This document shows positions 1-6,907 of a stretch of DNA of 10,673 nt, piece by piece. The notes beneath the pieces are model-generated. The model had not been told where the DNA came from and did no database searches. It saw only the letters and a list, made by a program, of their open reading frames with translations. Made by a program: the position numbers and the translations under genes. The stretch is from contig CAZMSZ010000267.1 in the NCBI GenBank assembly GCA_964569055.1, positions 1 to 10,673 on the forward strand, in the 5' to 3' direction. This stretch comes from JAWLGW01 sp964569055. Lineage in GTDB: Bacteria; Planctomycetota; J058. The stretch's first letter is position 1; every line of letters begins with the position of its first letter.

Positions 1-67
1 CCCCCCCCCGCGACGTTTCGGCCCGCTCCGATCGCAGCGCCGTAGCGGGCTCTGCGCGGGAGGGACG

Positions 68-90
68 CTGGGGGGGGCGGAGCCCCCCAG
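68..90 (-). terminator. GC-rich hairpin after the lipoprotein gene
   Basis: Positions 68-75 (CTGGGGGG) pair perfectly with 83-90 (CCCCCCAG), giving an 8-bp stem with a 7-nt loop. An alternative fold pairs 72-78 with 82-88 around a 3-nt loop. The hairpin begins 6 nt beyond the TGA stop of the minus-strand lipoprotein gene, where a terminator would lie. No T-tract follows on the minus strand, so this is not a classical intrinsic terminator. It could be a processing or stability hairpin, or simply a consequence of the GC content. Confidence 0.4.
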
Positions 91-96
91 AGATCA

Positions 97-1335
97 TCAC
101 GGCAAGTGGTAGGCGATCCGGAGGCGCATCTGGGCGTTGCCGTTGTTGCCGGCGAAGTTGAACGAGGTGCCGTTCTTCGCCCACAGCTTGGCCACGTCCT
201 CGGTCTTGTCCTCGAGGAACACCCACTCGGGGTCCTGGAACTTCTCGAGGAGCGCCGAGTCGATGATCGCGCCCGGCGGGAGGGCCGAGAGGTCGAACGT
301 GGTCCCGTCGTCGTCGCCCTCGCCGGGGCCGATGATGATCTCGCCGCCGTCTTGCGGGGGATCGTAGGCGACCAGCAGGATCGGCCGCGCCGTGGGCTCG
401 GCGTACTCGGCCGCCGCGAACACGGACATTCCGTCGACGTAGGGGTCACCCTCGGGCGTGTGCGCCAGGCGGATCCCGTGGTTCTCGAGCGTGCCCGACT
501 CCCAGGCGATCACCGCCGCGGTCACGTCGAACAGCACCCAGCCGGGCTCGCTGTCCCGCGGGATCAGGACGCTCGCCAGCACGCCGTTGGGCCCCAGGCC
601 GTAGTCGGTGGTCGTGTCGACGTCGGGTTGCTGCGGGCTGGTGCCGCTCCCGTCGCCCCACACCACGGCGTCGGTCCAGGGGGTCCGCTCGCCGCTCGGC
701 AGCACCGGCTGCGCCACGACCGTGAGGTCCTGCGAGGCGGGCCGCCAGCCGGTGCGGTAGAGCGCCAGGGCCGCCCCGTGGATCGTCGAGCCCGCCGGGA
801 TCGCCGCCAGGTCGAACGTCACGAACGAGCGCGCGTCACCCTGCAGCGCGTCGTCACCCACCAACAGCTCGACGTCGCCTTCGCTGCTCTCGAACGCCAG
901 GCTGCCGCTCTGGACCGTGGAGTCGTGACCGGCGAGCCCGGTCCCGTCCAGGGGCAGCTCCGCGATCTCGGTCGCCCACGAGGGCGCCGTCCACACGTCG
1001 GTGGCCGAGCCCACCGGTCCGATCGTGCCGCCGCCGCCGCCGCCGCCGCCGTCGCCGCCGTCACCGCCATCACCGCCATCACCGCCGTCACCGCCGTCAC
1101 CGCCCGTATCGCCGCCGGTGTCACCGCCCGTATCGCCGCCGGTGTCGCCTCCCGTATCGCCGCCGGTGTCACCGCCCGTGTCGCCTCCCGTGTCGCCACC
1201 GCTCGTGTCGAGCGGCGTCGGGGGCTGCGTGCTCGACCGGGCCGTCTTCTTCGAGCTGCCGCCACCCTTGCAACCGATCGCCAACGCGGCGGCCGCCACC
1301 GCAATGATGCCGAGCCACTTCGAACCGCTTCGCAT
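97..1335 (-). CDS. Secreted lipoprotein with Gly/Asp/Thr spacer and DNRLRE-like domain
   Basis: A predicted 412-residue exported lipoprotein of unknown function. I chose the ATG at 1335 because a GGAGGG Shine-Dalgarno sits 5 nt upstream and translation then begins with a clean signal peptide: MRSGSK, a hydrophobic stretch at residues 8-20, and a lipobox-like LAIGC with Cys22 as the lipidation site. Starting further upstream adds an Arg-rich segment unlike a signal peptide. After a Ser/Thr/Pro linker come eight GGDT units (46-77), six GGD units (78-95) and eight glycines (96-103), a flexible, acidic, perhaps Ca-binding spacer. Residues about 125-325 resemble DNRLRE domains of bacterial surface proteins: a TFDLAAIPAG strand at 173-182, a WVLFDVT segment and an AWESGTLENHGIRL ending. 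The last 85 residues hold a second TFDL.A.PPG strand (346-355). The gene is divergent from the YkgJ-like gene. The lipoprotein assignment is firm; the domain name is a motif-level inference. Confidence 0.78.
   Translation of the reverse strand: MRSGSKWLGIIAVAAAALAIGCKGGGSSKKTARSSTQPPTPLDTSGGDTGGDTGGDTGGDTGGDTGGDTGGDTGGDTGGDGGDGGDGGDGGDGGDGGGGGGGGTIGPVGSATDVWTAPSWATEIAELPLDGTGLAGHDSTVQSGSLAFESSEGDVELLVGDDALQGDARSFVTFDLAAIPAGSTIHGAALALYRTGWRPASQDLTVVAQPVLPSGERTPWTDAVVWGDGSGTSPQQPDVDTTTDYGLGPNGVLASVLIPRDSEPGWVLFDVTAAVIAWESGTLENHGIRLAHTPEGDPYVDGMSVFAAAEYAEPTARPILLVAYDPPQDGGEIIIGPGEGDDDGTTFDLSALPPGAIIDSALLEKFQDPEWVFLEDKTEDVAKLWAKNGTSFNFAGNNGNAQMRLRIAYHLP
1027..1200 (-). repeat. In-frame minisatellite encoding the GGDT/GGD/Gly spacer
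   Basis: A coding tandem repeat in three blocks. 1105-1200 holds eight 12-bp units (GGDT). 1051-1104 holds six 9-bp units (GGD). 1027-1050 is eight glycine codons. In the 12-bp block, units 1-2 (1105-1128) are identical at DNA level to units 5-6 (1153-1176), and units 3-4 differ from them at two synonymous positions, so the array seems to have grown by 24-bp steps. All unit lengths are multiples of three, so copy-number change would alter spacer length without a frameshift. Confidence 0.92.
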
Positions 1336-1340
1336 GCCAT

Positions 1341-1346
1341 CCCTCC
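1341..1346 (-). promoter_or_regulatory. Shine-Dalgarno fixing the lipoprotein start
   Basis: GGAGGG on the minus strand, 5 nt before the ATG at 1335. It decides between this start and upstream in-frame starts, which would place a long Arg-rich stretch before the signal peptide. Confidence 0.75.
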
Positions 1347-1586
1347 GCTGAGCTGGGGTCCGCCGCGCCTCTCGCGCGCGCCGTGCCTGCCCCGCGCCCC
1401 GAGCGCACGCTGGCGTGCGGCAACGGCTTCGACGGGGAACCGACGTCCCGCGGCGGACGCGCGCGCCTCGCGCGTAGCGTCGGCTCACGCCTCGCGCGCG
1501 GATGGCTGCTCATCGTCGCCTTGGCCGGGCGGGCGGCTTCCGAGCACGGTGAGGCTCCCCGACCGCTGCGGGTTCGCCCGCTGGCT

Positions 1587-1592
1587 TAGAAT
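1587..1592 (+). promoter_or_regulatory. -10-like TAGAAT directly before the GTG start
   Basis: TAGAAT matches 5 of 6 bases of the sigma-70 -10 consensus and is an A/T island in DNA of over 75% G+C. Only 6 nt separate it from the GTG at 1599, so transcription would start at or beside the start codon and the mRNA would be leaderless. No Shine-Dalgarno is present. No good -35 is seen 16-18 bp upstream, which weakens the call. Confidence 0.45.
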
Positions 1593-1598
1593 CCGCGC

Positions 1599-2666
1599 GT
1601 GCCGCCCCCTCCCGAGGTCCTCCCCCCGGTCTATGCCCGCTGGATCGACGCCGTCCTCGGGCGCGCCGTGCCGCCCGAGCGCCGCGCGACCTGCGCCGAC
1701 TGCGTGATGTGCCCCGGCCCCGACGGCCGGCAGCCGGCGAGCGTCGTGGCGTTCCGGCCCGACGTGAAGTGCTGCACCTTCACGCCCGAGCTGCCCAACT
1801 TCCTGGTCGGCGGGATTCTCCGCGGCGAGGGGGCGGACCTCTCGCCCGACGAGGCGCACGGCCGGCGCACGATCGAGGGGCGCCTCGAGGGAGGGCACGG
1901 GGTCTCGCCCCTGGGGCTCTACCGGGCGCCCGACCGCGACCACCTGCACCGGACGATGGGCGAGCAGATGGGCCGCAGCCGCGCCCACCTCTGCCCGCAC
2001 TACGTCGCCGAGCGCGGCACGTGCGGGATCTACCGCTGGCGCGAGGCCGTGTGCGCCACCTACTTCTGCAAGCACGAGCGGGCGGCGCGCGGGCTGGACG
2101 CCTGGGCCGAGCTGCGCGAGCTCCTGTTCATGACCCAGTCGAAGCTGGCCCTGTGGTGCTGCCTCGAGCTCGGGCTCGACCTCGCGCAGCTCCGCCCGCT
2201 GCTCGGCCCGCGCCTGGCCGAGCCGGCCGACCCGCCCGACGCGGCGAGCCGCGCCGCCCGCTGGGGCCGCTGGGCCGGCCGCGAGCGCGAGTTCTACCGC
2301 GCCTGCGCCGAGCGGGTCCTGCCGCTCACCTGGGCCGAGGTGGCCGCGATCGGCGGGGTCGAGGTCGAGGTCCTGGCGCGCAGCACGCGGGCCGCCTGGG
2401 CCCGGCTCGAGGCGCCGCTCCCCGAGCGCGTCCGGCTCGGGGCCTGGCAGGTCGTGGGGGCCAGCCCGGACGGGGTGCGGATCGTGACCCACTCCGGCTA
2501 CGACCCGCTGGATCTCCCCCACGCGCTGCTGGGCGCGCTGCACCTGTTCGAGGGGCGGCCGCTCGCCGAGGCCCGCGCCGAGCTCGCGGCCCGCGGCCTG
2601 GCGCTCGAGGACGACGCGGTGGTCCGGCTGCTCGACTGGGGGGTCCTGCACCCGCTCGAGCAGTAG
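1599..2666 (+). CDS. YkgJ-like cysteine-cluster protein (putative Zn/Fe-binding)
   Basis: A 355-residue, probably cytoplasmic protein with no signal peptide or membrane segment. The N-terminal half has a cysteine set: C32-x2-C35-x2-C38, C58-C59, C132, C142, C152 and C157. The stretch C142-GIY-RWREAV-C152-ATYF-C157 closely matches the 'C.IY..RP..C..Y.C' signature of the YkgJ family, whose CxxCxxCC-type domain is thought to chelate zinc or iron. The spacing of the first cluster, CxxCxxC then CC twenty residues later, is looser than usual. The C-terminal 80 residues (DGVRIV, then LPHALLGALHLFEG and LLDWGVL) read like a small winged-helix or PqqD-like domain; this is inference. The GTG start is the only reasonable in-frame start near the N-terminus. 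The LRR gene follows after 30 nt, so the two are probably co-transcribed. The substrate and role are unknown. Confidence 0.75.
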   Translation: MPPPPEVLPPVYARWIDAVLGRAVPPERRATCADCVMCPGPDGRQPASVVAFRPDVKCCTFTPELPNFLVGGILRGEGADLSPDEAHGRRTIEGRLEGGHGVSPLGLYRAPDRDHLHRTMGEQMGRSRAHLCPHYVAERGTCGIYRWREAVCATYFCKHERAARGLDAWAELRELLFMTQSKLALWCCLELGLDLAQLRPLLGPRLAEPADPPDAASRAARWGRWAGREREFYRACAERVLPLTWAEVAAIGGVEVEVLARSTRAAWARLEAPLPERVRLGAWQVVGASPDGVRIVTHSGYDPLDLPHALLGALHLFEGRPLAEARAELAARGLALEDDAVVRLLDWGVLHPLEQ

Positions 2667-2684
2667 GATCGCCCGCTCACCCGC

Positions 2685-2690
2685 AGGAGG
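2685..2690 (+). promoter_or_regulatory. Strong Shine-Dalgarno for the LRR gene
   Basis: AGGAGG, 6 nt before the ATG at 2697, in the 30-nt gap after the YkgJ-like gene. It confirms the LRR start and suggests independent ribosome loading on a shared transcript. It contrasts with the SD-less start of the gene before it. Confidence 0.8.
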
Positions 2691-2696
2691 TGCAGC

Positions 2697-5045
2697 ATGT
2701 CCGTGCGCGACGCCGTCCTGGGGCGCCTCTCGCAGCCCCATCGCCAGGCCCTCGCGCCCTTCCTGCGCGAGGAGGGCGAGGCGCTGGCCTTCGACCTGCG
2801 CGCCGACGTGACCGGCACGAGCCGGGCGATCGGCGCCGCCCACCGGCTGGAAGACCGGGCGTTCGCGGCGCTCCGCGCGCTCGACGACGCGCTCGACGAC
2901 GCGCGGGTCGGCCGGGTCGACCTGTGGAACGCCGAGCTCGGCAACGACCGCCTGGCCGAGCTGCTGAAGCAGCCCTGGACCGCCCACGTGACCTCGCTGA
3001 ACCTCGGCGGGAACCGGCTCACCAAGAAGGGGCTGCAAGCGCTCTCCCGCAGCGCCCTCGCCGAGGGCCTGACCGAGCTGGTCCTCTCCTACAACCGCCT
3101 GGGCGCCGGTTGCGACGCCCTGAAGCTCCCGCGCCTCGAGGCGCTCGACCTCGTCTACGCCGGGGTGGACGGCAAGGGGCTCGCCGCGCTGGCGAAGGCG
3201 AAGCTGCCCGCCCTGCGCGCGCTGTCACTGGAGCGCGCGGCGGCGAGCACCACGGTCGAGAAGCTGCTCCGCGCCCAACGCATGGCGGACGCGATCCCCG
3301 CGGGCGGCTACACCGCCGGGGAGCTGGGCGCGTTCTGCGGGAGCGAGCTCGCCCGCGGGCTCGAGAGCTTGATCCTGGACGGGCTCGTGCTCGAGCGCGA
3401 CGCGCTCGCCGCGCTGGCGGCCGCGGAGCTGCCGAACCTGCGGCGCCTCTCGCTGCGCGAGGTCGCGCTCGGCCCGGCAGGGGTGAGCGCCCTGGCGAGC
3501 GGTCGTGGCCTGAGCGGCCTGCGAGCGCTCGAGCTGGCCGGCACGTTCGGGCCGCTTCACGAGAACGCGTTCGAGGGCGGCGGCATGGTGATCCGGGCCG
3601 CCTCGCCGCCGGCCGGCGCGAGCGAGGCGCTGGCCGCGCTCGGGCAGGCCTCGTTCGCGCCCGGGCTGGAGCGGCTCGTGATCGAGTCCACTCCGCTCCC
3701 GCCCGAAGGGCTGGCGGCGCTCCTCCCGCCGCTCGCCGCCCTGCGCCGGCTCGAGCTGACGAACGTCATGGCCAACGGCCAGCCCGGGCGCGGCGATCCG
3801 CTGGCCCGGGCGGTGGCAGCGCACGCCCGCGTGGGCGAGGTGCTGTTCCTGAAGAGCGCCGGCGTGGGGCAGGACGGCCTGCTGGCCCTGCTCGACGCGC
3901 CCTGGGTGCGCGAGCTGAAGACGCTGTCGCTCAGCGGCAACGGCCTGGGCGACCGGGCGGCCGAGCCGTTGGCGGCGGCGCCGCTGCGGATCACGACGCT
4001 CGGGCTCGGTCACTCCAACCTGACCGACCGCGGGCTGACGGCCCTCTCGCGCGCGCGGTGGTTCGGCGGGGTCGAGCGGATCGACCTCTCCTGGAACCGG
4101 CTCTCGGACCCGAGCGTCGCGACGCTGCTCGACGCGGCGGGCGAAGGGCTGCGCCTGCTCGACCTCGAGCACAACGCGTTCTCGCCCGAAGGGTGCGAGC
4201 GGCTCGCCCCGTTGCGCGGCGTGCGGACCGCCGACCAGGACCCGACCCGCGTGCCGCCGTCGATCCACGGCGCGTTCGGGCTGAGGCTCGAGCCGGCGGA
4301 CGGCGCGGACTACGTGGACAAGCCGCCGCCGGTGCTGGCTCCCGAGCGGGCGGCCTTCCCCTACCCGGGCGGGGCGGCCCGCGGCTGGAGCCATCCCGAC
4401 TGGGCGCTGGCCTGGACCGTCGCCGACGGGCAGTGCCTGACGGCGCTGCTGCACGTGCCCGACGTCCGGGCGGTCGCGGTCACCCCGCCGCTTCGCTTCG
4501 CGAGGGCCAGCTTCGACCTCGACCCGGCCGGGCGGTGGTGCGCCCTCGCGGCCTACGAAGACGGGGTCTACGCGATCTCGACCGAGAGCGGCGAGGCGCG
4601 CCGGGTCGGCCCGGTGTTCCGCCACCTGGGCGGGGTGGCGTTCGTGGCGGGCGGGCGGTTCTGCGTGCTCCACGCCGACAGCGCCGGCGACTGGGAGGGC
4701 TGCCTCGACGTCTACCGCGAGCAAGCTGGCGAATGGGTGCAAGAGCAGCGACTCCGCGGGTTCTACGGAGTCCGCGACGCGCTCCTCCCCGCCGACGACG
4801 GTCGCTTGCTGGTGGTCTACGGCAAGAGCTCGGGCGGGCTGACGTTCGTCGGCTTCCGCGACGAGGGCCTGCGGGTGCTCGGTCACCTGCCGCTGCGCTC
4901 CTTCACGGTGATCCGCCCGGGCGGGCGCGCGGTGATCAGCGCCACGGCCTTCAAGTACGAGGTGGCCGGCCTCGACGAGGCGCTGGAGCGCGCGTTCGCC
5001 GAGGGGGAGCCGCCGACCACACTCCCGTTCACGGCGCCGGAGTGA
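2697..5045 (+). CDS. Leucine-rich-repeat protein with C-terminal propeller-like region
   Basis: A 782-residue protein with no signal peptide or membrane segment, so probably cytoplasmic. Residues 1-80 are a helical, charged cap. About 13 leucine-rich repeats of the ribonuclease-inhibitor type (LxxLxLxxNxLxxxGLxAL) begin near residues 98, 125, 148, 173, 222, 250, 276, 324, 351, 379, 407, 432, 459 and 485; the clearest are SLNLGGNRLTKKGLQAL (about 100) and RIDLSWNRLSDPSVATL (about 461). From about residue 554 the sequence changes to short beta-strand motifs ending in Gly/Asp turns (DPAGRWCALAAY, VAGGRFCVLHAD, ADDGRLLVVYG, RPGGRAVIS), as in WD40/YVTN-like propeller blades. The roughly 230 residues allow only four or five blades, so it is either incomplete or a divergent fold. 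Such LRRs mediate protein-protein contacts; the partner is unknown, and the YkgJ-like protein upstream is the obvious candidate. The stop lies 3 nt from that of convergent nfo. Confidence 0.85.
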   Translation: MSVRDAVLGRLSQPHRQALAPFLREEGEALAFDLRADVTGTSRAIGAAHRLEDRAFAALRALDDALDDARVGRVDLWNAELGNDRLAELLKQPWTAHVTSLNLGGNRLTKKGLQALSRSALAEGLTELVLSYNRLGAGCDALKLPRLEALDLVYAGVDGKGLAALAKAKLPALRALSLERAAASTTVEKLLRAQRMADAIPAGGYTAGELGAFCGSELARGLESLILDGLVLERDALAALAAAELPNLRRLSLREVALGPAGVSALASGRGLSGLRALELAGTFGPLHENAFEGGGMVIRAASPPAGASEALAALGQASFAPGLERLVIESTPLPPEGLAALLPPLAALRRLELTNVMANGQPGRGDPLARAVAAHARVGEVLFLKSAGVGQDGLLALLDAPWVRELKTLSLSGNGLGDRAAEPLAAAPLRITTLGLGHSNLTDRGLTALSRARWFGGVERIDLSWNRLSDPSVATLLDAAGEGLRLLDLEHNAFSPEGCERLAPLRGVRTADQDPTRVPPSIHGAFGLRLEPADGADYVDKPPPVLAPERAAFPYPGGAARGWSHPDWALAWTVADGQCLTALLHVPDVRAVAVTPPLRFARASFDLDPAGRWCALAAYEDGVYAISTESGEARRVGPVFRHLGGVAFVAGGRFCVLHADSAGDWEGCLDVYREQAGEWVQEQRLRGFYGVRDALLPADDGRLLVVYGKSSGGLTFVGFRDEGLRVLGHLPLRSFTVIRPGGRAVISATAFKYEVAGLDEALERAFAEGEPPTTLPFTAPE

Positions 5046-5048
5046 GCG

Positions 5049-5975
5049 TCACAGCGGCCGGTCGAGCGGGTGCTCCGCCAGGCGCAGCGCGGTCGGCGTG
5101 AGCCGCTGCCGCCCGACGAGCGCCCGCAGCACCGCGAGGTTGACCGGGTCGGCGTGCTCGGTCGGCTTGGGCGTCTCGATCGCCATGGGGAGCCGCGCCA
5201 GCTTGGGGTCGGCGAGCAGGCAGCGGAAGGCGTGCAGCCCCACGGTCCCGCGCCCGATCGCCTCGTGGCGGTCGACCCGCGCGCCGGCCGGGCGCTTGCT
5301 GTCGTTGAGATGGAACGCGCGCAGCCAGCGCCGGCCGATCACCCGGTCGAAGCTCGCGAGCGCCTCGCGCCAGCGCGCGGCGCCGTCGATCGCGTAGCCC
5401 GCCGCGTGGAGGTGGCAGGTGTCGAGGCACACCGCCGTGCGCTTGGGCGCGTCGACCAGACCGAGCAGGTCGCGCAGGTGCTCGAGGCGGTGCCCGACGT
5501 TGGTGCCCTGCCCGGCCATGTTCTCGAACAGGAGCACCGTGGGATTGTCGGGCTGGCCCTCGAGGACCTCGCGCACCGCCTGCGCGATCCGGGCGAGGGC
5601 GGGCGCCTCGCCCGCGCCCATGTGGGCGCCCGGGTGCAGCACCAGCAGCGGGATCCCGAGCGCGCCGCAGCGGGCGTACTCGTCGACCAGCGCGTCGCGC
5701 GAGCGGGTCCACACCGCGCGGTCGGGCGAGCCGACGTTGATCAGGTAGGCGGCGTGGGCCATGGCCGGCACCACACCGGTCCGCCGCCGGGCGTCCTCCC
5801 AGGCGACGAGGTCCTCGTCGGTGAGGGGGCGTGCCCGCCAGTTGCGGTTGGGCTTGGTGAACAGCTGCACCGCCCCGCAGCCCGCGGCCGCGCCGCGCTC
5901 GAGGGCGCGGTGCAGCCCGCCCCCGATCGACATGTGGGCGCCCAGGAGCGGCGCGGCCGTGGCCAGGCGGCTCAC
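5049..5975 (-). CDS. nfo: Deoxyribonuclease IV (endonuclease IV, AP endonuclease)
   Basis: A 308-residue TIM-barrel base-excision-repair enzyme that cuts DNA 5' to abasic sites and removes 3' blocking groups, using a trinuclear zinc centre. All nine metal-ligand positions known from E. coli Nfo are present in order: H74, H114 (VLHPGAH), E151 (LLFENMAG), D185 and H188 (CLDTCHLHAAGY), H222 (AFHLNDSK), D235 and H237 (DRHEAIGRG) and E267 (AIETPKP). The N-terminal LGAHMSIGGGL strand and LFTKPNRNWRARPL segment are typical. I take the GTG at 5975 as start: it overlaps the TGA of the upstream pseudouridine synthase gene by 4 bp (GTGA), which implies translational coupling, and places the first barrel strand nine residues in, as in the family. 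The length is slightly above the 285 residues of E. coli Nfo. Family assignment is very secure. Confidence 0.94.
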   Translation of the reverse strand: MSRLATAAPLLGAHMSIGGGLHRALERGAAAGCGAVQLFTKPNRNWRARPLTDEDLVAWEDARRRTGVVPAMAHAAYLINVGSPDRAVWTRSRDALVDEYARCGALGIPLLVLHPGAHMGAGEAPALARIAQAVREVLEGQPDNPTVLLFENMAGQGTNVGHRLEHLRDLLGLVDAPKRTAVCLDTCHLHAAGYAIDGAARWREALASFDRVIGRRWLRAFHLNDSKRPAGARVDRHEAIGRGTVGLHAFRCLLADPKLARLPMAIETPKPTEHADPVNLAVLRALVGRQRLTPTALRLAEHPLDRPL

Positions 5976-6907
5976 GTCGCGGCTCCCGGGTCGCGCCCGG
6001 CCCGCTCCCAGGCGCGCCGCAGGTCCTTGGGCCAGCCCTTGGAGACGGTGAACCCCGCGGCCCCGGTGACCGGGTGGTCGAACGTCAGCTCGGCCGCGTG
6101 GAGGGCCACCCGGGCGAGGTGGAGCCGCGCGGTCAGCGCGTCCAGGCCGGCCCCGTAGCGGGCGTCGGCCAGCAGCGGGGCGCCCGCGCCCGCGAGGTGG
6201 ATCCGCACCTGGTGCGTCCGCCCCGTGACCGGGTGGGCGCGCACCAGCGTGACGGGGCCGCGCCGCTCCACCACCTCCCACTCGGTGCGCGCCTCCTTGC
6301 CGCCCACCGGCTCCTCCGAGCTGCCCCGCTCGGGCAAGGGGCGGGCCTCGCGCACCAGGGCCAGGTAGGTCTTGTGGACCTGCCGCGCCTCGAAGGCTGC
6401 GCGCAGCCCGGCGTAGCCCGCGGGGGTCAGCGCGACCACCACCAGGCCCGAGGTCTCCTTGTCGAGCCGGTGCACCAGCCCCCAGCCGCGCTCGGCCCCC
6501 AGCTCGAGCATGCCGGGGAAGCGGGCGACCAGCACGTTGAGCAGCGTGTCGGTCCCGTGGCCGGGGCCCGGGTGCATGGGGACCCCGGCGGGCTTGTCGA
6601 CCACCGCGAGGTCGGGGTCGGCGTGGAGCACCGTCGGGCGCACCTTGCGGTTGGGGACGGGGGCGCCCTTCTCGGCCAGGGGCGCGAGCACGGCCACCTG
6701 CTCGCCCCCGTGGAGCCGATCGCCCCGGGCGAAGGGGCGCCCGCTCGCCGCGTCGATCACCCGGCCCTGGCGGAGCAGCTTGGCGTGTCGCCCGGGCGGG
6801 GCGTCGCGCTCGCGCCGGGTCAGGAAGCGCTCGATCGTCTGGCCGGCGTCGCTCAGGCCCGCGCGCAACGTGCGGAGGACCTCGCGCTCGGGGGCAGGCT
6901 CGTTCAT
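5972..6907 (-). CDS. RluA-family pseudouridine synthase (RluC/RluD-like)
   Basis: A 311-residue enzyme that isomerises uridine to pseudouridine, most likely in 23S rRNA. The core shows the hallmark motifs: VVDKPAGVPMHPG (102-114), catalytic Asp149 in GLVHRLDKETSGL (143-155), HKTYLALV (178-185) and GRTHQVRIH (229-237). The N-terminus (about 23-75) looks like a degenerate S4 RNA-binding domain (ERFL ... LLRQGRVID ... LHGGEQVAV), with an insert compared with the usual S4 pattern. Which uridines are modified cannot be read from sequence; RluC/RluD-type large-subunit rRNA targets are the best guess. The ATG at 6907 has no Shine-Dalgarno at normal distance (a GGAGGG lies 16 nt away), but a TATCCT -10-like hexamer lies 9 nt upstream. 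It is first in a unit with nfo, overlapping it by 4 bp, and divergent from glbO by 22 bp. Confidence 0.93.
   Translation of the reverse strand: MNEPAPEREVLRTLRAGLSDAGQTIERFLTRRERDAPPGRHAKLLRQGRVIDAASGRPFARGDRLHGGEQVAVLAPLAEKGAPVPNRKVRPTVLHADPDLAVVDKPAGVPMHPGPGHGTDTLLNVLVARFPGMLELGAERGWGLVHRLDKETSGLVVVALTPAGYAGLRAAFEARQVHKTYLALVREARPLPERGSSEEPVGGKEARTEWEVVERRGPVTLVRAHPVTGRTHQVRIHLAGAGAPLLADARYGAGLDALTARLHLARVALHAAELTFDHPVTGAAGFTVSKGWPKDLRRAWERAGRDPGAAT

Larger units (their letters stand above)
1336..1598. other. Divergent intergenic region, 263 bp
   Basis: Lies between the starts of two divergent genes and must hold both promoters. I see no convincing gene: the open frames here give Arg/Ala/Pro-rich translations typical of high-GC noise. 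An 11-bp direct repeat (CGCCTCGCGCG) occurs at 1464-1474 and 1488-1498, 24 bp apart, with a looser copy near 1365-1378. It could be an operator but is easily a product of CpG-rich composition. No minus-strand -10 was recognisable. Confidence 0.45.

Noticed and set aside
1105..1200. Possible CRISPR-like array
   Set aside because: The units are 12 bp, contiguous, with no unique spacers, and encode GGDT in frame. It is a coding minisatellite.
1001..1351. Plus-strand frame encoding PPVSPPVS and PPSPPSP repeats, like a proline-rich wall protein
   Set aside because: It is the complement of the GGDT/GGD spacer. The minus-strand reading has a Shine-Dalgarno, signal peptide, lipobox and a folded domain; the plus frame has none.
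1336..1488. N-terminal extension of the lipoprotein by 51 residues
   Set aside because: The extension is Arg-rich with no domain and would bury the signal peptide. The ATG at 1335 has GGAGGG at proper spacing.
1464..1498. 11-bp direct repeat in the divergent intergenic region as an operator
   Set aside because: It is composed mostly of CG dinucleotides in a CG-rich stretch, and chance repeats of this kind are expected. I could not place it relative to a mapped promoter.
3225..4886. A 553-codon minus-strand open frame opposite the LRR gene, and similar long frames at 1485-3038, 7118-8131 and 8233-9423
   Set aside because: Antisense frames stay open because TAA/TAG/TGA are rare at this GC content. 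The proteins are Arg/Gln/Gly-rich, lack motifs and sit exactly opposite well-supported genes.
1709..5101. A 1130-codon open frame on the plus strand spanning both the YkgJ-like and LRR genes
   Set aside because: Its translation is almost wholly Arg/Ala/Pro/Gly with no domain, which is what a shifted frame of a gene with G/C third positions gives. The real frames at 1599-2666 and 2697-5045 carry motifs and a Shine-Dalgarno.
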